From assembly GCF_001577755.1 (NCBI RefSeq), contig NZ_CP010776.1, positions 2,418,001 through 2,482,000 of the forward strand: 64,000 nt of DNA, in the 5' to 3' direction. The notes beneath the pieces were generated by a model. The model had not been told where the DNA came from and searched no databases. It saw only the letters and a list, made by a program, of their open reading frames with translations. A program made the translations under genes and the position numbers. Below are positions 58,176-64,000 of the stretch, one piece after another; within the stretch, counting starts at the first letter, position 1; each line of letters starts with the position of its first letter. Source of the DNA: Rufibacter sp. DG15C (lineage in GTDB: Bacteria > Bacteroidota > Bacteroidia > Cytophagales > Hymenobacteraceae).

Positions 58176-58203
58176 GAGACCCAAGGGAATCCGCTTTTCG
58201 CCT
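58164..58203 (+). terminator. Terminator of ribBA overlapping palindrome copy 24
   Basis: AGGCGAAAA-A-CGGA pairs with TCCG-C-TTTTCGCCT, followed by a T-rich tract. Confidence 0.75.
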
Positions 58204-58393
58204 TTTCTTTTTCTATTTGGTTTAGGCCTGATTCTTGCTTTTAACACGTAAAAGGAAAATAGAACTTTTGGTATCTTCTCATTGGATTTGAAGACACGTT
58301 CTGGCTTCCTTTCTTCGTTTTAATAGCCTGAGCAAAAACAACTTTCTGGTTGATTTGTTGGTATATAGTAATAATAAGATATAATTGGGGGAT

Positions 58394-59077
58394 ATGATGG
58401 ATTTGAAGAAAACAGTTTGGAAAGGGCTGGGGCTTTTGGTGCTGGCAGTCCTATTCTCTACCCAAGCCATGGCGCAAGCGTCTGGGTTGGTAGACGAGTG
58501 GTCACTAGGTAAAATCTACCTAGCCAACGGAGACTCCATCAACGGCAAAATCACCTACCACCGCACCGAGGATTTGATTAAAGTGGTGAAGGAAGACGGT
58601 GGCGTGGTGGCTTTGGCACCGGTGGCTGTTCGCGGCTTTGAGGCTGTTGACAAGGACGGACGCTTTAGAAGAGTGTTTGTGACACATAAGTGGAACTTCG
58701 GGAACGACTACAGTGATTTTCAGGCGCCGGCGTTTTTTGAGCAAATTGCCATGGGTAAATATGGCTTGCTGCGCCGCGAAACCATGGTTAGAAAAGACAT
58801 CAGCCGTGACCCGTATTACAGAAATATGGGCGGTTATTACCCAGCAGGCGGTTATCCTGGAGCTGGCCCGTATTACGTAGATGCACGTCAAGACATCTTT
58901 TTCCTGCTGTTGCCCAGCGGCAAGGTGAAAGAGCTCAGAAACGTGAAGAAAGACCTGGAGGTGGTGTTTGGCAAGAAGAACGGCCAGATGAAAACCTACA
59001 TTAAGCAGAACAAACTTAAGTACACTAGCCTTCCGGACCTGGTGAAGATAGTGACATACTTCGGGACTATTTCTTAA
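58394..59077 (+). CDS. Secreted protein of unknown function
   Basis: A 227-residue protein with a Sec signal peptide (cleaved near AMAQA, ~residue 28). The mature part starts with a strand-rich block (GKIYLANGDSINGKITYHRT) of the kind seen in small beta-barrel or Tudor-like domains of Bacteroidota envelope proteins, and has a Tyr/Gly/Pro-rich loop (YYRNMGGYYPAGGYPGAGPYY) in the middle. The last ~70 residues are basic and helical. Family not recognised. The ATG at 58394 is used; ATG 58397 is equally possible. Confidence 0.68.
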   Translation: MMDLKKTVWKGLGLLVLAVLFSTQAMAQASGLVDEWSLGKIYLANGDSINGKITYHRTEDLIKVVKEDGGVVALAPVAVRGFEAVDKDGRFRRVFVTHKWNFGNDYSDFQAPAFFEQIAMGKYGLLRRETMVRKDISRDPYYRNMGGYYPAGGYPGAGPYYVDARQDIFFLLLPSGKVKELRNVKKDLEVVFGKKNGQMKTYIKQNKLKYTSLPDLVKIVTYFGTIS

Positions 59078-59092
59078 GAAAGGCAATTCAAT

Positions 59093-59146
59093 TATAAAGC
59101 AGAACGCTCCGCTGAAAAGAATCTCAGCGGAGCGTTCTGCTTTATA
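59093..59146. terminator. Bidirectional perfect terminator
   Basis: TATAAAGCAGAACGCTCCGC and its complement form a 23-bp stem with an 8-base loop between convergent genes. Confidence 0.92.
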
Positions 59147-59157
59147 CCTTTATCAGG

Positions 59158-59934
59158 TTATAAATCTCGAAAGCGCAGCAAAAAGTAGCTCAGGAAGCTG
59201 AATAGGCCAATGTATAGGACCGCTGGTAATAAAGCGTGCATAGGCGTTAAGGCCTCAGAAGCACCGGTCACCATCTCAAACATTTCTTTGCCGGGCATGG
59301 GCGTGAGGCTGGACAATACCTTCATCGGGAAGTACTTGTCTATGTGGTCGGGCAGTTGGTAATGGATGATGGGCTCCAGGATTTTCGCGTAAATCAAAAA
59401 CGCCAGAATAGCCAATCCGCTTTTCTTAATCAAGAACCCGAAGAGCATGGCCAGGGACATGTACCCGATGGCCTGCACCAGGTAATACAGCACGGCCTCG
59501 GCGTCTACGTACATTTTAGAGAAGGGCACCTCGGTGGCTCTAGTAATGCCAAAGAACAAGCCAAGCAAGAACACATACAGCGCGCAGGCAAAGCCCAGTA
59601 GCAATACCACGGAGTACTTGGCCTGCACCACATCGGCGCGGGTGTAACCGTCAATAATCTGCTGGCGCAACGTCCTGAACGTGAACTCATCCGTGACAGC
59701 AATCACAATCAGAATGCCTAGCAACAAATTGAAGTAGCTGGCCACGTAGGTCACCTTCGGCCACAGGCCCGGGAACTCATAGAACGATGGCCCGGCGGTC
59801 TGGCCATTGATGGTCACGTTACTACTGATGTGCAGAATCAAAAACAGGAGCGCGGCAAAGACGGCCAGAATCACCCAAGCGGTTTTGTAAGGTAATAGCT
59901 TTCTGAGCTCAATGCGGAGGAGGGACGGAGTCAT
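59158..59934 (-). CDS. ABC-2 type transporter permease
   Basis: A 258-residue inner-membrane protein with six predicted helices. The N-terminal RIELRKLLPYKTAW amphipathic start and the EFTFRTLRQQIIDGYTRADVVQAKY segment between helices 2 and 3 are typical of ABC-2/NatB-like permeases. Its start overlaps the ATPase gene by 4 bp. The substrate is unknown; such pairs often export lipids, peptides or sodium. Confidence 0.85.
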   Translation of the reverse strand: MTPSLLRIELRKLLPYKTAWVILAVFAALLFLILHISSNVTINGQTAGPSFYEFPGLWPKVTYVASYFNLLLGILIVIAVTDEFTFRTLRQQIIDGYTRADVVQAKYSVVLLLGFACALYVFLLGLFFGITRATEVPFSKMYVDAEAVLYYLVQAIGYMSLAMLFGFLIKKSGLAILAFLIYAKILEPIIHYQLPDHIDKYFPMKVLSSLTPMPGKEMFEMVTGASEALTPMHALLPAVLYIGLFSFLSYFLLRFRDL

Positions 59935-60836
59935 ATTTTCTTATCGGCTTTAATGATTTCCATGAACTGGCTTTCCAGGGTTTTCTTGCGCACGGTGAGT
60001 TGGCTCAAGGCAATGCCCTGCGCGAAGAAGGCCTTGTTCACCTCTGCGCTATCCACGCCGGTTTGCAGGATGAGCTGTACCTGGTGGTGAATAATCTTGG
60101 CATCTGTCACAATGGGCAGGGACCGGGCAATCTCCTCCAGCTTCTCCAGCGGCGCGCCGCCGTTGATAATCACCAAGTCATGCGCCGACATGATGGTGCC
60201 TACCGGGCCTTCGGCTTTGAGGTGGCCGGCGCGCAACACAGCCATGTGGGTGCAGACTTTCTCTACCTCGTCCAACAGGTGACTGGCCAATAGAATGGTC
60301 TTTCCTTGTTTGGCCACGTTGAGAATCAATTCCCGAACCTCAGCAATGCCTTCTGGGTCCAGTCCGTTGGTAGGTTCATCCAAGACCAACACCTCGGGGT
60401 TACCTAGCAACGCCGACCCAATGGCCAGACGCTGTTTCATGCCCAGAGAGTAGCCCTTAAAGTCATTGTGCTGGCGGTTGGCCAAGCCCACGGTTTCCAG
60501 CACGGTCTGCACCTGGCTGTGGTCTACGCGCTTGATGTCAGCAACAATCTTCAGGTTTTGAAGGCCTGTCAGGTAGGGGTAGAAGTTGGGCGTTTCCAGC
60601 AGGGCGCCAATGCGTCGCTTGGTTTCTTTGGAGAGCGGCTGCCCAAACCATTGGAACGTACCAGCAGTGGGGTTAATCACGTCCAGTACAATGCCCAGCG
60701 TGGTGGTCTTGCCGCTTCCGTTGGGGCCCAGCAATCCGTAGATGCTGCCCTCGGGCACGCTGATGCTTAATTGGTCCAGGGCCTGCACGGACTTGTACCG
60801 CTTGCTGAGCCCCTGTATGTCTAATACGTTTGCCAA
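59931..60836 (-). CDS. ABC transporter ATPase (exporter type)
   Basis: A 301-residue ATPase. Walker A is GPNGSGKTT (~38-46), the signature SLGMKQRLAIG and Walker B VLVLDEPTNGLDPEG; a C-terminal extension (~215-301) with a KTLESQFMEI end is common in the CcmA/DrrA-like family. It is translated together with the overlapping permease gene. A TAGCTTTG element lies 42 bp upstream. Confidence 0.9.
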   Translation of the reverse strand: MANVLDIQGLSKRYKSVQALDQLSISVPEGSIYGLLGPNGSGKTTTLGIVLDVINPTAGTFQWFGQPLSKETKRRIGALLETPNFYPYLTGLQNLKIVADIKRVDHSQVQTVLETVGLANRQHNDFKGYSLGMKQRLAIGSALLGNPEVLVLDEPTNGLDPEGIAEVRELILNVAKQGKTILLASHLLDEVEKVCTHMAVLRAGHLKAEGPVGTIMSAHDLVIINGGAPLEKLEEIARSLPIVTDAKIIHHQVQLILQTGVDSAEVNKAFFAQGIALSQLTVRKKTLESQFMEIIKADKKI

Positions 60837-60877
60837 ATCTGTCTTTGCTTAAAGAGCGGCCTACTTTGGCCTTTCTA

Positions 60878-60885
60878 CAAAGCTA
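60878..60885 (-). promoter_or_regulatory. -7 promoter element for the ABC pair
   Basis: Reads TAGCTTTG on the minus strand. Confidence 0.5.
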
Positions 60886-60927
60886 GAAGGATTTAAGAGA
60901 ATTACGAATCTTGAATATTTATCCCTG

Positions 60928-60968
60928 AAAAACAGAAAGCCCGCTCTTGTAACGGGCTTTCTGTTTTT
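60928..60968 (-). terminator. Terminator of the BlaI-M56 operon
   Basis: AAAAACAGAAAGCCCG and CGGGCTTTCTGTTTTT pair perfectly around CTCTTGTAA. The right end (60962-60968) is shared with palindrome copy 25. Confidence 0.88.
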
Positions 60969-60999
60969 GGCCTGTTTTGACCAAAAGAAGCCAAAAACG
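60962..60999. repeat. Dispersed palindrome copy 25
   Basis: TGTTTTTGGCCTGTTT...AAAGAAGCCAAAAACG; ends 4 bp before the stop codon of the minus-strand M56 gene and shares its far arm with the terminator next to it. Confidence 0.85.
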
Positions 61000-61003
61000 G
61001 AGC

Positions 61004-62488
61004 TTACTTGTTTTTGCGCTTCGGTGGCGGCGGGGCCATTTCATCCACGATTACATTAGGTGGTGAAGGTGGCAAATTCTTCTTTTTAACTTTTGGCGGT
61101 GGCGGAGGAGCCATCTCGTTTACCTCTATGCGTGTAGGTGGTGGAGGTGGCGGCAAGGCCCCGTACTTCTTCTCAAAGGCGGCTCTTCCTTCTGCCGTCG
61201 CGTCAAAAGATTCCACTTCACCATTTTTAAAGACCACATAAAAAGTGTCTTCGCTGGCGCTAATGCCTTTCACCGTTGGGTTACGCTTCTTGAAATCTGC
61301 CGGTAAGTCTACGTTCATGGCCGGTGGAGGCGGTGGTGGGGCCAAGGCGGCATCTGGTGCGTTAGGTGCAGCTGGGGCAGGCGGTGGTGGGGGAGGCGGC
61401 GAAGGCAATGTGCCGTATTTCTTCTCAGCTTCTGCCAACCCTTTTGCCGTTCTAGGATAGACTTCGGTTTTGCCAGATTTTAGGTGTACATAAAGGTTCT
61501 CTTGATTCCAGCCTAGCTTATCAACCGTAGGATTCCTTCGCTTGAATACATCATAATCATCCTGTTGAGAGATGATTTTCTGACCGTCTTGGGTGGTCTG
61601 CTCCAAGATGGAGACAGGTGAAGTCTGCGCCATTCCCTGCAACGAGAAAAGCGAGAGGGCCAGGGCCGGAATAGCTACCAAGAAACGCGCTTGCTGTACC
61701 CGGGTAGAGGGAGCTTTGTTCATCATCATGATTCGGTGTTTAAGTGAATGGTAGTTAAAGGAAGAAGTAAAGGCTATGGGGGGCGCTCCCGCCGTTTGCA
61801 GAAGCGAGAACTGGTACTGTTTTCTATCAATGCCGGCCTCTAGGGTCTGCTGGTCGGTTAAGAACTCAAGGTTCTGTTTAAGAGAAATGCGCAAGAGCCA
61901 GACGGCCGGGTTGAACCAGTGGAACAGGCAGGTCAACTCTACCAGCAGGATATCCAGGGTATGCCACTGGGTCACGTGCGTGTGCTCATGCTGAAGGATG
62001 GGCAGCCAATCCCGCTGGGGGTGCAGGTTGGGGTTAAAGTAGATGGTGTTGGCGAAGGAGAACGGCGGAAAAGCCACCGGCAACTGCCTGTACGGGATGC
62101 CTTGGAACGCCGCCCGCCGGGACTTTCTGTGCAGCCGGTACAAAGACGCCATCTGCACTAACAGCCTTATGGCCATCACACCTACGCCCAGCCAGAAGAG
62201 ATAAACTGGGATCTGCCAATAATCAAAAGCAGTTTCTTCACTTGCAGTAGTGGCTGGAAAGGTCCACGTACCCGAAAACGTAGCCAATGTCTGGAACACC
62301 TGCTCATTTTTAATGAACAGAGAGGAGAAATCAAGCAACGGAAGGACGTTAGCCAGAACCAAGCCACCCGCCAGAAACCAGCGGTTCAGCTGATAGAACG
62401 TGGTGGGGCGCAACAGCAGTTGGTAGGTGAGATACAAGAGGGCAATCCCAATATTCACCTGAAGCAGATAGAGGAGGAGCGCTGGCAT
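61004..62488 (-). CDS. M56 (BlaR1/MecR1-like) membrane peptidase with duplicated Pro-rich C-terminal modules
   Basis: A 494-residue inner-membrane metallopeptidase. Helices lie near 4-22, 30-48, 90-110 and ~265-283; the zinc motif is HEHTH in LQHEHTHVTQWH, on a cytoplasmic loop. The periplasmic tail contains two copies of a ~50-residue unit (RNPTV..., YVHLKSGKTEVYP / YVVFKNGEVESFD, EKKYGTLP / EKKYGALP) separated by runs of six to seven prolines, and ends with further Pro-rich EMAPPPP steps. In BlaR1-like systems the sensor cleaves the paired BlaI repressor. It starts directly after the blaI stop. No penicillin-binding sensor domain is present, so the signal is probably not a beta-lactam. Confidence 0.87.
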   Translation of the reverse strand: MPALLLYLLQVNIGIALLYLTYQLLLRPTTFYQLNRWFLAGGLVLANVLPLLDFSSLFIKNEQVFQTLATFSGTWTFPATTASEETAFDYWQIPVYLFWLGVGVMAIRLLVQMASLYRLHRKSRRAAFQGIPYRQLPVAFPPFSFANTIYFNPNLHPQRDWLPILQHEHTHVTQWHTLDILLVELTCLFHWFNPAVWLLRISLKQNLEFLTDQQTLEAGIDRKQYQFSLLQTAGAPPIAFTSSFNYHSLKHRIMMMNKAPSTRVQQARFLVAIPALALSLFSLQGMAQTSPVSILEQTTQDGQKIISQQDDYDVFKRRNPTVDKLGWNQENLYVHLKSGKTEVYPRTAKGLAEAEKKYGTLPSPPPPPPPAPAAPNAPDAALAPPPPPPAMNVDLPADFKKRNPTVKGISASEDTFYVVFKNGEVESFDATAEGRAAFEKKYGALPPPPPPTRIEVNEMAPPPPPKVKKKNLPPSPPNVIVDEMAPPPPKRKNK

Positions 62489-62489
62489 A

Positions 62490-62855
62490 TCAGTTGGATT
62501 TTTGGTTTTCAATCATGTCCATGATTTCTTTCAGTTCCTGGGGGCTCAGCTGTTTCTCCTTCACGAAGAAGGCCACCAGCTCCTTGTAGGAGTTCTGGAA
62601 GTAGTTGCCCACAAAGCCCTTCATGAACTTCTTCTTGTATTCTTCGGCTTTGATGAGGGGGGCGTAGCGGTAGGTGTTGCCCAGTTTCTCCCCCTGCACG
62701 AAGGCTTTCTTCTCCAGGTTCTTGACGGTAGAGGCCAGCGTGGTATAGGGCGGCTTGGGCTCAGGGAGCTTGTCCAGAAAATCCTTGATGAAGCCGCCCT
62801 GGGTTTCCCAGATGACCTGCATGGCTTCCTCTTCTTGTTGCGTCAGCTTTTCCAT
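62490..62855 (-). CDS. BlaI/MecI-family repressor
   Basis: A 121-residue winged-helix repressor: LTQQEEEAMQVIWE at the start, PPYTTLASTVKNLEKKAFV recognition helix region and a C-terminal dimer helix (FFVKEKQLSPQELKEIMDMI). Family members repress the operon that encodes them and their M56 partner, and are inactivated by proteolysis. The two palindromes at 62879 and 62907 upstream of the ATG are the probable operators. Confidence 0.9.
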   Translation of the reverse strand: MEKLTQQEEEAMQVIWETQGGFIKDFLDKLPEPKPPYTTLASTVKNLEKKAFVQGEKLGNTYRYAPLIKAEEYKKKFMKGFVGNYFQNSYKELVAFFVKEKQLSPQELKEIMDMIENQKSN

Positions 62856-62878
62856 GAGTTTATTTTTATGCGAGATGT

Positions 62879-62892
62879 TCGTAGTGTTACGA
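62879..62892. promoter_or_regulatory. BlaI-type operator, proximal
   Basis: TCGTA-GTGT-TACGA palindrome, 24 bp upstream of the blaI ATG. Confidence 0.6.
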
Positions 62893-62906
62893 TTGTTTAG
62901 TAATTC

Positions 62907-62921
62907 TACGAAATATTCGTA
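62907..62921. promoter_or_regulatory. BlaI-type operator, distal
   Basis: TACGAA-ATA-TTCGTA palindrome, 52 bp upstream of the blaI ATG; centres of the two sites are about 28 bp apart. Confidence 0.62.
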
Positions 62922-62961
62922 ATAGGTAACAAGCTTTCAGGAAAAATATTTTCATATAAAA

Positions 62962-63000
62962 TCAAAAAGCCTCTTCTGGGTGTCAGAAGAGGCTTTTTGA
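62962..63000. terminator. Strong bidirectional hairpin terminator
   Basis: TCAAAAAGCCTCTTCTG and CAGAAGAGGCTTTTTGA pair perfectly around GGTGT, 107 bp past the stop of the second NeuD-like gene. Confidence 0.88.
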
Positions 63001-63107
63001 GGAAATTTTAATTTTTTTTTGAATATGGTATTATGTAACAAAAAATTTATCAATAAGTGGTGAGAGCTTTTATTAAATATTGAGACTTTTAATTAAATGA
63101 TTTGAGC

Positions 63108-63779
63108 CTAAAGAAATTTTTCAGAGAATTTAATTTTTACGTTAGTGGGCATGTCTCTCCTTTTTGTTGGTGCATTTAAGTACACCTCGCCATTGCTTGT
63201 GTCATTCACTATTATACTTCCCATGCCAATAATATTAGCTTCACCGATATTAATATTCTCCTTCACCGCAACATTTAGTCCAATAAATGTACTATCACCC
63301 ACCTTAACATTACCAGCTAGTGTACATCCACTAATGAGAGTATGATTTCCAATAACCGAATGGTGTCCAACCCTTGCTCCGAAAAGAATCGAGTTGTCGC
63401 CGATTGTCACAAAGGGTTGAACTCCGGAAAGTTCAGTCACTAAAACGTTCTCGCCACACACTAAATCTGGCCACAATACTGCTCTGGAAGAAAGGTAAGA
63501 CAAACATGTAAAACCCATTGCTTTAACCTTTTTGAAAAGCCGTTCACGGAGGGCATTATTTCCTACTGCAATAAATACATGGAACTGACCGGGAGGATGT
63601 GACTCAAGCAAGCTTTCTAAAGTAATTATCTGAAGGCCAAATAATGTATTTGAATGTCCATTGAAAGCTGCTTCAACACTGAATGCTTCCACTTCATACA
63701 GGCTATCATGTGTAAGAGCCATGTACACGTACTCAGCAAGTTTACCAGTCCCAATGATGATTGCCTTTTGATTTTTCAT
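63108..63779 (-). CDS. Second NeuD/PglD-like sugar acyltransferase
   Basis: A 223-residue left-handed beta-helix enzyme. The N-terminal part (AIIIGTGKLAEYVYMALT) is the nucleotide-sugar binding segment, and hexapeptide repeats start at ~115 (VTIGDNSILFGARVGHHSVIG, LAGNVKVGDSTFIGLNVAV). The C-terminus (NAPTKRRDMPTNVKIKF) replaces the usual GNPAK cap. The gene is more AT-rich than most of the window. With the next, partial gene on the same strand it may be the start of a surface-polysaccharide cluster lying to the right. Confidence 0.82.
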   Translation of the reverse strand: MKNQKAIIIGTGKLAEYVYMALTHDSLYEVEAFSVEAAFNGHSNTLFGLQIITLESLLESHPPGQFHVFIAVGNNALRERLFKKVKAMGFTCLSYLSSRAVLWPDLVCGENVLVTELSGVQPFVTIGDNSILFGARVGHHSVIGNHTLISGCTLAGNVKVGDSTFIGLNVAVKENINIGEANIIGMGSIIVNDTSNGEVYLNAPTKRRDMPTNVKIKFSEKFL

Positions 63780-63835
63780 GCAGATTTGGGCGCAGCCCTA
63801 TTGATATATGTAAATAGTTAGCAATTAGGGGAGAC

Positions 63836-63843
63836 CAAAGGTA
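63836..63843 (-). promoter_or_regulatory. -7 promoter element for the second NeuD-like gene
   Basis: Reads TACCTTTG on the minus strand, 57 bp upstream of the ATG. Confidence 0.45.
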
Positions 63844-63906
63844 ATCGCTAATTATGGTTAACCATTGATTTTTATCGCATGTTTCCAATGAATAGTTAGC
63901 ACTAAC

Positions 63907-64000
63907 TTATTGCACCGGCAACGCACCGCCTAGCCAGCGGGCCACAGGGTAGCGGTTATGCGTGTTCTCATAATGAGGGGTGTTGCGGTAGATGAAGTTG
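63907..64000 (-). CDS. C-terminal end of an unidentified protein
   Basis: The last 30 codons of a minus-strand gene that enters from the right edge: the frame reads FIYRNTPHYENTHNRYPVAR and so on to ALPVQ and a TAA at 63907-63909. The stretch is free of stops, ends at the window edge and has codon use like its neighbours. The family cannot be told from 30 residues. Confidence 0.55.
   Translation of the reverse strand, partial: NFIYRNTPHYENTHNRYPVARWLGGALPVQ

Noticed and set aside
669-60999. Palindrome copies read as a CRISPR array
   Set aside because: Copies are single, kilobases apart, variable in sequence and not separated by uniform spacers; no cas gene is present.
669-60999. Palindrome copies read as plain intrinsic terminators
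   Set aside because: They lack a trailing U-run, several lie beyond or against a normal T-tailed terminator, and one lies between divergent genes.
61008-61460. Glycine-rich plus-strand frames opposite the M56 gene
   Set aside because: The GGGGG runs are the antisense of the proline runs in the M56 tail.
1-64000. tRNA, rRNA, tmRNA or RNase P RNA genes
   Set aside because: No cloverleaf with a GGTTCGAATCC-type arm and no conserved rRNA or RNase P segment was found on reading the gaps; a covariance search would be decisive.

Overview
The window reads as chromosomal DNA of a Bacteroidota bacterium, most likely order Cytophagales, family Hymenobacteraceae (Rufibacter/Pontibacter-like; the genus is inference). 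The evidence is a type IX secretion (T9SS) sorting domain, a PorX regulator, the fused lpxC/fabZ gene, a two-domain primase next to a TAnnTTTG promoter, LuxC-type acyl-CoA reductase, DUF2851 and DUF4197 proteins, and repeated use of the Bacteroidota -7 promoter element TAnnTTTG without obvious Shine-Dalgarno sequences. Most genes are housekeeping. No rRNA, tRNA, CRISPR array, prophage or intact insertion sequence was seen.

Layout. 1-7.3 kb: end of a T9SS cargo protein, two tandem HEXXH lipoprotein peptidases in AT-rich surroundings, a redoxin and Sfp-type phosphopantetheinyl transferase pair, then a WD40-DivIVA-FolB operon. 7.6-24.6 kb: PBP1A, two small membrane proteins, pyrD, ftsK, lolA-like, pyrF, DUF2851, a polytopic membrane protein, a NeuD/PglD-like acyltransferase, trhO, a nucleoside phosphorylase, and a divergent acyl-CoA reductase/ferredoxin pair. 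24.8-34 kb: valS, an orphan small protein, a membrane-anchored protein, a 2-oxoacid dehydrogenase E2, cinA, a DUF4197 lipoprotein and an erythromycin-esterase-like protein. 34-46.5 kb: the lipid A block (lpxD, lpxC/fabZ, lpxA, ABC ATPase), an arsenic cassette (arsR, DUF6428, arsN1-like GNAT, metallophosphoesterase, acr3), then HD hydrolase, porX, tsaE and alanine dehydrogenase. 46.8-50.7 kb: flavin reductase and fumarylacetoacetase (tyrosine catabolism), NifU-domain and Mrp Fe-S proteins. 50.9-53.6 kb: a single reading frame joining an ECF sigma factor to a membrane-spanning anti-sigma/outer-membrane-barrel module, divergent from a small lipoprotein. 53.7-64 kb: dnaG, two AT-rich unknown genes, ribBA, a secreted unknown, an ABC exporter, a BlaI/M56 sensor pair, a second NeuD-like acyltransferase and the end of a further gene.

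Two things stand out. First, the 606-residue sigma-TM-barrel protein (50935-52755) would put a sigma factor and its probable dual-membrane regulator into one chain; normally these are two genes. Second, at least 24 copies of a roughly 38-bp palindrome (arms close to CGTTTTTGGCCTGTTT / AAACAGGCCAAAAACG) sit between genes, most often within a few bases of a stop codon; some copies show paired substitutions in both arms and some carry longer, copy-specific complementary flanks. They lack a trailing U-run and frequently coexist with ordinary terminators, so they look like a genome-specific 3'-end RNA element or REP/MITE-like family.

Regulation visible in the DNA: two near-identical ArsR-type operators, two BlaI-type palindromes, a set of TAnnTTTG promoters, and many strong hairpin terminators. 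All functional calls rest on reading motifs by eye; no database search was possible.
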